From Rotaria sp. Silwood1 (Eukaryota; Rotifera; Eurotatoria; Philodinida; Philodinidae), in contig CAJNOP010000003.1 of NCBI GenBank assembly GCA_905250075.1, positions 1,128,395 through 1,192,394 of the forward strand: 64,000 nucleotides of DNA. The letters run 5' to 3'. Below the pieces are notes generated by a model. The model searched no databases and was not told where the DNA came from. It saw only the letters and a program-made list of their open reading frames with translations. The stretch's first letter is position 1, and the number at the start of each line of letters is the position of its first letter. Made by a program: the position numbers and the translations under genes. This document shows, piece by piece, positions 36,181-51,411 of the stretch.

Positions 36181-36785
36181 GAGGAAACGTTTTCGGCTCA
36201 TCAATTGTTCCCAAATTCGGACTCTATGCATAAGGTAGGTCTTAGTGAGATGTAAAAAAACCTCAAAAGGATAAGTTTCCTCAGACCTTCTTTCCAGAGT
36301 TATAGGCATTCTACTAAAATTTTAGTCTCGAATATGAAAAATACTGGCGATATTTCGACTTGAGTTTTTGCTCATAGATAGGTCTATCGGTCAGTAGAAT
36401 TTTCTGATAATTATGACTGGAAAAGATGTTTATTTACCGAGATAATACAGTGCCAAAAATTCTTCACATTTCACGAAAGATGTTAGAACTTTCTATTTTC
36501 TAGGACTTGAATATTTCGGCAAGGAACCATTCTTTTGAGCTGACCTTATTCAGAGCATTCTACTTACAAATGGACTTGTCTATAAGCAAAATCTCAGATC
36601 AAAAAGTTGCTATTCGATTCGTTGTTATATACCATCTGAGAGGCTGAAATTCTATTAAAATATCTATAACTCTAGATAGAAGGCCTCAGAGAATATATTC
36701 TTTTGAGATTTGTTCCATTCCACTGAAGTCTACTTCGTGCATAGAGTCCGAATTCAAAAGCGATTGATCAATTGAAAACATTCTC
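36181..36785. repeat. Long palindromic (foldback) element, copy 1
   Basis: The whole 605 bp is an imperfect palindrome with arms of about 300 bp. The left arm starts GAGGAAACGTTTTCGG and contains AATTCGGACTCTATGCA. The reverse complement of the right end starts GAGAATGTTTTCAATTG and contains AATTCGGACTCTATGCA. Further pairs include CTTTCCAGAGTTATAGGC with CTATCTAGAGTTATAGAT. There is no coding frame. A related copy is at 43062-43480, so this is a dispersed family, probably a foldback MITE. Transcribed RNA would fold into a long hairpin. Confidence 0.75.
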
Positions 36786-39302
36786 TTGCTATTGCATATA
36801 TGTTCACAAACAATTTTTGTCTTTGCCTACAATTAACATCTGCATAATAATCTGGAAGATAAAACCTCACGACATTTGGTATTGCTAAAGAATATTCATC
36901 ATATTATATTTAAGAACACTGAAGTTTATCTTAGCCTGAATGAATTTTACAAAGACCATTTTCGATCAACTATTTTTGTCCTTTTTGACGACATGAAATA
37001 TAAAAATTGGGTTCATAAAATACATGTGGATTATATTTACATGTTGAGTAGTTGTTAGGCTTAATAATTGTATCATTTATGTTTAAATTGGCAGAGATAT
37101 AAAGACATGTGTAGAGAAACTTGTCAATAGATAATTGTTTTGTTTTGAAGAAATGAAGGACCTGATTAAATATGATATATGGTGAAACATAATAGAAGGA
37201 AGAGCAGTAAGAGTTTTATAGTGAAAGACAATAGCTTTTTGTTGATTAAGAGTTTAAAAAAAGATTTAGGAATATTTACATGTTTAGTGAATTGACTCTG
37301 TATTAACGAAAAAAACATTGATTTATTTGCCAAGATATGGTAGCATTCTGTCGTCTGTGACGTCACTGTATGCGATGTGACAATAGTATATGATATCAAG
37401 TGAATGATGTTTGATTGTGAAGTAAGATCTTTTCCATAAGATATTCTTACTTTCTGATTTATATTTTAAGTTCTCCCGCTGTTTAATAAAGGATCTTCGA
37501 TCAAGACCATGATATTGAGTTGAAACTTTGTACACATTAGCAGTCTAGAGCCATATACAGAAGAAAATCAACATTATATGTCTTTCTTGATGAGAGCTAG
37601 AGTGATGACAGAGTACACATAAACCATTTTGAAGCTTCTAATATCAACAACGGCATTTGGTTGTCTCGACTGAAAACGTCAATGTTTTCTTGATTTTTAG
37701 AAGATACCTAGTTCTAGCAACTCTCGTGGTAGTCTTTTGATTTTTTTTAGAATAAAGACTGCAAGAGTCCATAACTCTGAGTACAAGCTTTTAAGCAAAA
37801 AACTCTTATTTGGCTTCATCTTCTATTGTAATAGAATGCTGATGATACATTGTCAAACACTTTTTCTGAGAAAATGTGAAACAAGCTTTTGAAATATTTC
37901 CTGTACAATCACACATTTTAAAATGATATTAACATAAACATATGATGTTTTAGTTAATCATACTCATAGAATATAATTAAAGAATCTTTCAAGCAGCACC
38001 AGATTTAGTGAAGGAAGAGATTTAAGATGACTGTCTCTCTCTTTCGAAATTATTTTTCTATTTTTCTCGGCAGAAACCACCCAAAAATGACTAGATCAGT
38101 CACTGACGTAAAGGTGCTAAGTAAGATTCGATATATTACTATCTATTTTGTGTTATTATTGGAATTATTTTTGTACTTTATGGATGTGTGGATTAACATA
38201 AGATTCTATCCTCAAATCTACATCTGGCAGTTGTTATGCTACATCCGTGAATGGAATTTAAAATGCTTCAAGACACATACTCCAATTGATCCCGTTAGCA
38301 AAAATGATTTGAACTGGATTGCATAAGTTGTAGACGACCTGATAGTATCTTACTCTCAAAGCCTAATTTTGTTAAATGAAATGACTCTTTTTTTAAATAT
38401 GATCTTGTTTTTGATGAAAATTCACCTCCTACGAAGAAGAAAACATCAAAATCATATTCATTCTTGAGGTGCTTACTTTAGATCAATTCAAAAGGTTACA
38501 TATGCATTAATCATTGATATCTATTAATGAAACCAACATTTTTTCACTATGCTATCCTTATACGTTCTCCTGATATTTAAAATGGTATGAAATTCTAAAT
38601 CGAGCCTTTCATTTCTACCTAATCAATCAATTATTATCCATGAATCACAATCCATTTTAGTTCTATGTCAACCGAAATGGAAATTATTCAACATGTAGAT
38701 GTATTCCAAGTATTTTCACCGATCCTCTTTTCAATGATCCATAAAGTCAAAACACGCCGTGAATATTAAGTAGCTGAAGGTATATGTAAACTAAATCTGT
38801 TAACAGATAAAATCGATAGTTCTTTACATAGAACATAATAATTATTATCCATATATCAGTCAGATGGATTTTAATATTCTATTTATCTTAATTATGTATG
38901 ATGTTTTAAACTCAATTTTCGATAGTTAAGTATATAATTTTATTGTGTTAAAACTACACCTAAATGTATAACATTCATTCATCAACTATTGATTTAAAAG
39001 ACTAAAAAATCAAATGTAAATTAATAAATCTATATATTTCATCTAATTATAAATGATATTTTTTTGGCTATACAAGAAGAACAAAAAAAAACAGAACATA
39101 GAATTCACCGAAGAACAAATAGACAATTCAAGTCAATATTTTCATATACAGAAGACAAAAAAAACTTCAATTATTTTTTTCAATTCATAGAAAAAGATCA
39201 TCAAGTAAGAATAAACATTAAGTATGGTTCTTGATTTTTGTTAAATATTATCACAGAAGTATTATTTCTGAGACAGATTGAAAAAAAAAATGAATTTTTC
39301 CT

Positions 39303-41410
39303 TTATTTATTTACACGTCGTTGACGTATAGATGCATTTGTTGTTGTAGTTTGCTCTTCGTCATCAGTTCCTGGTCCTATATCTGATGCATTTAAACCTT
39401 CACTATCATCATTATCATCTTGATCAGCTGTAAGAATTTCATTAAGCAATGCTTCATCATCTTGAGTTTCAATAACAGGTGATGAGCGATTTTTTATTGT
39501 TGTTGTACGTTGTGGTGTTGATGATGTTACATGTGTTGGTAATGATACCGTTGCTTTTTTTTGTTTTTTAGGTTTTAATAATTTTTGTGAATCATTTTCA
39601 TCCTCCAAAATAACAAAATTCTTTTTAATATATCTTATAGAATTATTTATACATACTAAATCTTCAATATCTTTTGAATCATCTGGTATATTACTTAAAT
39701 CATCTTTAACTGTACCAGTCACACAATAATCAATAATCATAAGAACACCCTTAGGAAAAATAAAAGTTAAATATATAATAGATTGCAAAAAAAATTTTAT
39801 ATACAAATCCAAGAATAAGTCCAATAACAATAACAGCTACTGTAAAGAATATATAAATAAGCCATGCTGGCCATCCATATTGATCTTGTAAAAGTATATA
39901 TGCATTCTACAATAACATAGAAAATTTTACATTAATAAAATAAAATAAAAAAACGAATGGTACAAACTTTAACTAATACAGATACATCGAAAACTGAACT
40001 AAGCATTGACATTCTTAAAAATAAGAACATAATAGAAAATTAATATGAATAATTTATATTAACATACAAAATACTATCTGGAGCCCAAATTGATGAAACT
40101 GGTTCTGTACGTCGCCATTCTTCAAATTCAATATAATTTTTCAAACGATCTAATGAACGATCACCATTGTATTGACGAAAAACACCATCACGAACACTAG
40201 ATGTTGATAAAAAAATATAATAAACTTTTCAACATAATTAATCATTTAATTATAGCTAACACATATATATGCGTTATGAGCTTAACCAATAGAAGCTTTC
40301 TACATTATCGTTTTTTAATAACGACCTATACTAAACTTCGGCAGTAAAATACAATCGTACATGATGTACAACCATTCTACTTTAAATATGTTTAGCTTTT
40401 ATTGGTAACTAATAGATTAAATATAATATCAAATAGATGTAAGTTTTTACATCAATACTGGTGGACAAAAGTCTTTACTACAACAAGAATGTAGGTTAAA
40501 GATACAGCTGCATCTCGATTACGTATATGACAAAGATAATTGTGAGTCAGTCAATAATTTCTAGAGTCGTAGTTGAGAGTCAGAAGAAAAACTATTTGCT
40601 ATCCTTTGAAAACCATAACCTAGTAATGAGTTCGATGGCATAAGCTCTGATTTCCAGAGAAGATTGGTCAATAATTAAACGTAATCACCTACAACTATCA
40701 GAAAGGATCGTCTACTAAAAGGAATAGTGTCTCAATGATCATTGTACAGGTGTCGAGGACTCAGAAACATTCAGAGATTAGAATCTTTAAGCAAAAGAAA
40801 TTCATCTTGAAGTAAAGAACAACCATAGATGGAGTTTTTGTTGTATGCTAAAATATCAAGAATTAGTTGTGCATTTAATAAAAAACAATCGAAACTGTAA
40901 TGGAAACTATTTTTCTAGTTAAAAAGTTAGAAGCAAAGAAATAGATAGCGTTCATCATAATAATCTCTTTACTTTAGCAATCGCAGTACCAAATATTTGT
41001 CACTGACCTACATGTGGGGTGAAGACTTCTGTTCATTACTATATATCTATTGTTGTGTTAATCATAAAATTGACTTACTAATAAATTGTAGGCAAGACAG
41101 AAATTCGAAAACGACCCGATAATGAAGGGTATTCATTAATATCAATAGCAGCTACTTTTACTTCTTTCGATACCATAGCTTTAGAAAACTCATGCCATAT
41201 AGGTGTGAAATGTTGACATGATGGACACCATGGTGCATAACTATAAATAATAATTGAAATAGATAAGATAAATGAATAATAGAACTTTGCTTACAATTCA
41301 ACCATCCATTGACCACATAACATATCTTTCCATGTTTTATCAGTTAATGAAAGTGGTTCACTTATGATTAGATTAGGTAGAATAAGAATTATGAGTGAAA
41401 AGAACTGCAT
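39303..41410 (-). CDS. TMX1-like: Thioredoxin-related transmembrane protein 1-like (TMX1)
   Basis: Six exons join to 333 aa: 41295-41410, 41079-41240, 40068-40196, 39968-40013, 39805-39906 and 39303-39749. All introns are GT-AG and the phases agree. A signal peptide (MQFFSLIILILPNLIIS) leads into the ER-lumenal thioredoxin domain with active site YAPWCPSC (CPAC in vertebrate TMX1) and the cis-Pro region VLPTIY. Then comes the TMX1-specific EPVSSIWAPDSILM segment, a transmembrane helix (LIYIFFTVAVIVIGLILGF), and an acidic cytosolic tail ending near IRQR. The product is a membrane-bound protein disulphide reductase/isomerase of the ER. Intron 2 is 882 bp. A 54-nt stretch in the last exon (codons VCINN to VILE) has GT...AG ends and could be spliced in frame, so the tail length is slightly uncertain. 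Confidence 0.9.
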
Positions 41411-42381
41411 TGTATTAAAAAACATATTAAAACTCTAAAAAAAAGCGATTATGTCAAATGACAACTGAGTAAGACGAAGGTTATTTAATGTAAGATGAAA
41501 GAGAAAAAAAACAAGCATTTCGAAAGAAACAAATTACGACGGGACAAAGGTATGGATGAGAATGGTCCGAAACACTGTATCAATAGAATAAATATGCAAT
41601 AGATGTCGTTGAACACTTCAAACATTCTACGGTAAATACACAGTTGGTATCTTATTTCTCTTTCGATGACAGATGACAACAGAAATGTAACTTATGGAAA
41701 AAATCGGCATAACATCTTTCTACTTATAAAACTCGTCCGCACGCTGCGGCTCCTTTGCCTTCAGTGCTAAGTTATATCTCTGAATGAAAAACAAAGATTG
41801 GTATTTACAAATTCAGTGCCATTGAAGAATAGAATTGTCAATTATTTCAAGTAAATATTAAGAAAGGTATTTAACTTGATGTTGATTATGATGAGAATAT
41901 GGATCGAATTAATTACATTAATTTAAGTCTTCGAGAAATCGTATTAGGAAACAAATCAAATTTAATAAAGATTAGAAATCATTTTTCTTGAAACTCTTTT
42001 CAATGCATCGTATAGAAAATTAATCTAACTCGATTATGATTAACTGTAGAAGCTCTAAATTACTTTATTGATATAGAGAAAAAAAAATAAAGATCTTATA
42101 AAAATAAAACTGAATAAATTTCAACTCAAATAAAATGAACATTTAACAATTATTTTTTTTTGTGTTAAAAGCAAATATATATTAAGTGACTTATTTTATT
42201 GAAATTTCACTCTTCACCGAATAAAATGCAAAATAATAAGTCATATTACAACAAAAAAAGATTGTAAGTGCACAATATTCAAAAAAGAAAACGAACTGAT
42301 TAATGAAACATAATATTGATGTTGACATTCAAGAAAAATATAGAGATATCTGAGTGTTAGAACTGAAAAAAAAGCATTCAA
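41411..42381. other. Intergenic between TMX1-like and SLC5 genes
   Basis: About 970 bp of AT-rich DNA with no recognised gene. It is the upstream region of TMX1 and the 3' flank of the SLC5 gene. A short GC-richer patch is at 41720-41765. Confidence 0.5.
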
Positions 42382-45300
42382 CTAATCACGCAAAAACGTA
42401 TACTTAACAGGCAATGAAAAAACAGTAAATAGAGTTATTTCGACAAGAATAACAAGTACTAAATTGCTATTCAATATCCATTTTATAATTGGTCGCTCTG
42501 TTATCTGTTGTAATACAGAATCATGTCCTTGATTCATATCACTAGTTTCTAATTTTTTTTGAAGACACCGATAAGATACATTCACTTCAGTCAATTCATC
42601 ACGGTTATCAATATCATCACTATCATCCAAACCACAAAACCATGACCAACATGATTTTAAAAGGACTAATATATCACAACCATTTTTTTCATTTTCTTGA
42701 TCATTGGAACCATTTGGTATGTTTGATTTTGAGTCAATCGAAAGTTTTTTGTTTATACTATTATATTCTATGTCAGTTGTACTTGTTCGTGCTGTATTGA
42801 TACGAACACTACTTACGTCATCTTCACCATCACGACTTATAAGTAATGTTCCAGGACCAAGTGATGATGATGATGGAAGAAATATTTCAGGTTGTAATTG
42901 TTCAACTGCATTATTTGAAGTAGTATGATTTATTGGAAATGTTGAAGGTATCTCATTACATGGAAGTGATCGACTAAAATAGACAATGAATTACATTAAG
43001 GTTAATTAATTTTATGTTTAATAAATAAATAAAATATTTCATAATTGAAATATCAACTAATGAAAGAGTCTTCCGAAGTTGAAAATTACTTTTGAGTTCG
43101 AACTTTGTACATAAGTTAAGCTCCAATGAAATACTAAAAAACTTCCAAAAGGATAAGAACGTTTAAGTCTTTCTTACAGAGTTATAGTTGTCTCACTGAA
43201 ATTTTACTTATAGATATGCTAACTTGTAATTAGAATGAACTCAAAAGAATATTTCTTTCTTAAATACAAGTAATCTTTGGGAATTTACTGTCTTCCGAAT
43301 AGAACATTCTAGTTACAAGAATGTCCATCTATAGACGAAATTTCATGTCAAAACATCGTCATTCGGTTCTTGAATACATACTGTATTGTAGGCTAAATTT
43401 TTTTTGATATCTTGCTAGAATTTATTTTATGCATAGAGTTCGAATTCAAAAGTGATTTTCAAGTCGAAAAGGTTTCCTCGTAAGACTATTTCATAACATA
43501 ATCAGGAAAATAATAGATAGAAACTTCTTAAATAATGTCGGATTTGCTAGAATTTTTCTACAATAATAGTTCTGTTGTGAGATCTTAATCATATTTGTAC
43601 TTTATCTCTATCTATTTATCTTTATGACTGTATTTATAAAATCTGTCTACGGATTATAAAATATATTCAATTATTCTTAACCTAACAATTGAAGCTCCAT
43701 TATTGATTTGTTGTTTCATTTTGATCAGTTCTATATCTGATTTTTGATTTATTGTCCAAAATGTTGTTCGATATAATTGATCTTTTGTTGGTGGTTCCGT
43801 ATATAATGATACAATAACACAAGTGAAAAAAGTTAACCAAAATAAAAATAAAGCATAATACATAAAATGAACTTTTCTTATCAACCAAAATCTTGAATCT
43901 TTTTCTCCACATAATGGTGGTTGTTGTGAAAATTCAAGTATCATTCTTATTAAACCAAATATAAAACCGATCATTAAACCAGCAAATGCACCACGTTCAT
44001 TTGCACGTGTCCATAAAATGGATAATAAATAAATACATGCTATTGGTGGTGCTAAAAATCCTATAACTTGTTGCATGTAAATATATAATTCTGAACCTTG
44101 CATTTGTATAACAATTGGTATCCATGCAATACCAAATAATGTCATAAGAATAACAAATAAACGACCAACAATCATTAATTCTCGATTTTTTATTTTTGTT
44201 CGACGAAATGATAATATATTGGGATAAATATCAACAGTGAATATTGTACTTGCTGAATTAAATATTGATGTTAAACCTGATATTAAGGCAGCAAGCATAA
44301 CAGCAAGCATAACACCTTTAAAACCATTTGGTAAAATTTTTAATATTAATGTTGGATAAGCGATATTAGTACAACTTCGTTTGCTATGACATATTGATTC
44401 ACAAACGGATGGTTGATTACATGCAACAGTATTGGGATATAATGTTCGACTTATCATACCAGGTATAATTATCATAAATAATGATAAAATTTTTAAATAG
44501 CCAGCTAATAAAGTTCCACCACGAGCATGTGAAATTGTTTTGGCCGCCAATACTCGTTGTACCATCATTTGATCTGAACACCAATACCTAATGAAATATA
44601 ATTCTATTGATTCTTATGTTTTTTGGTTTATTAATGCTATTCATATTACAACATGTTGGGAATTTACAAGGCTTCGATATAAATTCAAAGCATGAGAAGT
44701 TTATTTCATTCATTATTCTGTTGCTTTGATGAACAAATCACTAAGCTCGTTAATAACTCGTTAGATGTACAAGCATAAAACTAGTCTTTTTTTTCTGTTA
44801 CCATCATATAATGCTTACAATATTGATTCGTTTTTTCTATTCAAATAAATATTAAAAGAATTCAAAATTTCAACATAGAAAAATTCTCTTTTGCCCATCC
44901 GAATATAATTAAACGTGCTTTAAAAGAAAACAAAAAAAAAGTAATACATTTACCAAATTGTATTCGGTGTGTGTCCCAGAAAAAATCCTAGCCAAGGCAT
45001 ATCTGAATCAGATATTGATCTTAACATTTGAAATGATTTCATTGTTGGTTTACCACATGTTGCTGTTAGATTTGTTTGATTTAACCATATATTTGTCATA
45101 TTTCCATATTGTTGATCATCATTAACCGACGGCATTGCATTCAAATATCGTCGATAAAGATTTGACATACCACCTATTTCTTTGTATGATAAAATCATTA
45201 CAACAAATCCTCCAAAAATCATTATAATAGCTTGTATTGTATCTGTATACATAACACTTGCTAAGCCACCTGATACAGTACATAAAGCAGTTAACATAAG

Positions 45301-45880
45301 AACAAATAGAACACTTAAATATATATTCCAATGAAAAGCATAATTAATAAATAATGATGCTGCATATATATTTACACTTATTTTTGTTAATATATATAGA
45401 AGAAGATAAAGACAAGCTATATAGATACGTATACGTTGTCCACCAAATCTTCGACTCATATATTCAGGTAATGTTGATACACCAGTGGCTATAAAAACTG
45501 GTAAAAATACCCAACCAAGTAATTGAATAATTGCAATAGAGTTTAATTCAAATGCTCCAACACTTATACCTGAAAGTATGCAAATATATCTGTAGAGAAT
45601 TCAATTTATTATCGATTTTTCTTTTACCTTTAGCAGCACCAGAACTTGCTAGGCCAATAAAATGCTCTGCGCCAATATTCGATGCAAATAAACTTGCACC
45701 TATACATAACCATGGCATTTGTCTATTAGCTAAAAAATATCCTTTAACTGTTGAACGATTATATTTAAACATTGAATAAAATCCAGTGCCAACTAATAAT
45801 ATAAAATAAATAACTAATGTTGTTATATCGAAACCAGTTACATGATTATTTGATTGATGATCATCCAATGTTGTTGACAT
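42382..45880 (-). CDS. Sodium/solute cotransporter, SLC5 (SGLT) family
   Basis: Exons 45628-45880, 44954-45569, 43682-44587 and 42382-42973 join in phase to 788 aa. SLC5 signatures run through the protein: GYFLANRQMPWLCIGASLFA with NIGAEHFIGLASSGAAKG (TM1-2); LPEYMSRRFGGQRIR; TVSGGLASVMYTDTIQA; WCSDQMMVQRVLAAK; and MLAALISGLTSIFNSASTIF (TM8 sodium-site region). The protein has the usual 14-helix order, with a final C-terminal helix (LVLVILVEITLFTVF). The loop before that last helix is long, Ser/Asp/Asn-rich and cytosolic. Substrate (glucose, myo-inositol or other) cannot be fixed from sequence. The gene is expected at the plasma membrane, driven by the Na+ gradient. Intron 3 (708 bp) carries a palindromic repeat copy (43062-43480). 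Confidence 0.94.
43062..43480. repeat. Palindromic (foldback) element, copy 2, inside an SLC5 intron
   Basis: About 420 bp, homologous to the element at 36181-36785 along both arms. The right end holds ATGCATAGAGTTCGAATTC, matching ATAGAGTCCGAATTC of copy 1, and its reverse complement matches this copy's own left arm (GAGTTCGAACTTTGTACATA). It is shorter and more diverged than copy 1. It lies wholly within intron 3 of the SLC5 gene and leaves the splice sites untouched. Confidence 0.7.
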
Positions 45881-46751
45881 TGTTTTTTCGTGTATAAGAT
45901 AATAATAAAACTAAAAAAGAAATGTTAACAAATCAATATTCAAGCTCAACTATATAATATTTATTTAAAATGATTAGATCATTTTTATTTTATTCGTTAC
46001 GATGGAATACAATTATAGACATGAAAAAAAAATTGTAATAACATGCTGATAATGCTAAAAACATCAGGTCTTTTCTTTTCTTTCCTTTATTCTCCTACTG
46101 CTTAATAATCAATCACTATTTGCGAATACTCTCGATGGCAAAAGTCTTTATAGATTTTTTATTCAAAAATAATAATAGGAAGAAAAAACAATAACTGACT
46201 TTCGTGTACTCACTAGAATAAATAACTATAACAAGTGTGTGCACATTTATTGTTTATATTTGATCCAATTCGCAATGTTTTTTTCTTTTGTTACTTCATT
46301 TGCTTTAAGCTATATGATAAGACCCTAAAAAATGATATTCGATCTAAAAGACAATGCGCACATAATAAACACATAAGAAATCAATTTTTTTACGATGTAA
46401 TCTAAAAACAAAAAAAAAAGGATTTTGTTGTGAATTTTTCATTTGTGAACAAGGACAAAAAACAAGGAAATAATGATACTTTTTTGGATTTTTAGTATTC
46501 CAAAAGAATACAGTGATATTTATTTATGGCTCTAACGTGACTCGGTATTAAAAGGCCATCGTTGAAATGAAACGAAAAGAATAGAGATGCACGCAAAACT
46601 AAATATTACTAATCATTATTGCAATATGAAAACTAATAGTAGATGAAAGGTTTTATTCAAAAAAAAAAGTTGACTTTGATTCTTATTCTAAAACAATCTG
46701 TATGTTGTGTCGAAGGAAAAAAGAGTAAAAAAAACAAAACAATAAAGATTT
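45881..46751. other. Intergenic between SLC5 and CIA30-like genes
   Basis: About 870 bp, AT-rich, no gene recognised. It should hold the SLC5 promoter and the CIA30-like 3' flank. Confidence 0.5.
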
Positions 46752-47489
46752 TCATTCACATGTAACTGCACTAATTGAATCAATTTCTAAACTAGATGTA
46801 CCATGTTGTTTAATAGGCGAATAAACACCACCAACAATTTGTAAACCAATACTTGTTATATTTGTTCGATCTAATGGTGGTGTTGTATTTGGATCTAATG
46901 GTTTACCACGACTATATGGTTTAAAATCATTAAATGATAAATATTGTTCAGTTGGTTCATTTTTAGGCAACTAAAAAGAAAATTTCAATATATTAATTTG
47001 AACGATGTCTTTCTTACTTCAAAAAAGATTTCATATGATGGTTGTAAAGATGATTCTTCATTATGATGTCTTAAAATAACTTTATAGATAAAATTTTCAC
47101 CTTGTGCTCGTACAGATAATTGAAGACCCGTAAATGAACTTAAATCAAAAGATTTCTTATGATAAGCAACACCAGCAAATGCAGCACCATTTGGTTGTGG
47201 ATTAAGTAATGAAAAAAAAATAGCACGTTGAAATTTTTGTGTTTTTTGTTCAACAAGTACGCCTTTCGATTTTCCAACATCACGTTCAGTATCCGATATT
47301 TCTATCCAATCATTAACTGAGGAAGTTGAATCAGTAAAATTGAATAGAGTTTTCGTAGATGAAAATAAACATCTTGTTGATCTAAACCAAGCAAGTACAC
47401 ATTTTGATTTTTATTATTATTTTTTATTACTTTATGGAATTTGTTGACATATTTGTAAATAATAATAAAAGCCGGATACTGATAAACAT
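46752..47489 (-). CDS. CIA30-family complex I assembly factor (NDUFAF1-like)
   Basis: Exons 47431-47489, 47018-47381 and 46752-46970 join in phase to 213 aa. The CIA30 fold is visible in order: an opening LFNF motif with VNDWIEISDTERDVGKSKG; a central FAGVAYHKKSFDLSSFTGLQ; YEIFFELPK at the exon 2/3 join; SFNDFKPYSRGKPLDP; the ITSIGLQIVGG strand; and the closing LEIDSISAV. CIA30/NDUFAF1 proteins help assemble mitochondrial complex I. The N-terminus is short, hydrophobic and mildly basic (MFISIRLLLLF), compatible with a leader peptide. The ATG directly follows a perfect acceptor (pyrimidine tract + ACAG), so a 5' UTR intron or spliced-leader addition is likely. It lies 324 bp downstream of the AK2-like stop, on the same strand. 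Some CIA30-domain proteins are not complex I factors, so the role is inferred. Confidence 0.82.
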
Positions 47490-47812
47490 CTGTAATAAAA
47501 AAAAAAGAAACACCGTAATGTGACAATCTCCTGTTTGTTTTATCATTAGTTTATCAAACAAAAAGAGAAGTTTGACGATTTGCTTTTTTATTTCATAAAA
47601 AACGAAAAAATCACCAGAAATAGAAAGAATGCAAAATCAAATCTAATCTTCACAACTATAGATCTAAGACAAGAAATACTTAACTCGCCAGTGTCGATAG
47701 AAAAACAAAAAGATTGGCAATTAAATGTAAACCTAGTCGATTTATGTTGAATGAAACTTTAATTTTTTTCTCGTCCTAGGTATTTCTAAAAAAAATTAGT
47801 GTTTCATTGTTT

Positions 47813-51411
<3,599 letters not shown>

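Larger units (their letters stand above)
32708..39302. other. 6.6-kb intergenic region upstream of HES, repeat-rich
   Basis: It contains CT/GA-rich stretches (32870-32920, 34680-34860), an (ATCT)n/(TA)n microsatellite (33715-33755), alternating purine-pyrimidine GCGCGTGCG and CGCACGCGCG blocks (33852-33906), and a 605-bp palindromic element (36181-36785). Open frames such as 34574-34900 and 38027-38326 have no recognised domains. The first 1.5 kb is likely HES regulatory DNA. The far end is the 3' flank of the TMX1-like gene. Confidence 0.5.

Noticed and set aside
38027..38326. 99-codon frame with hydrophobic helices in the HES-TMX1 interval
   Set aside because: No domain, no splice partner and no similarity to known families; AT-rich DNA readily gives Phe/Ile/Leu-rich open frames of this length.
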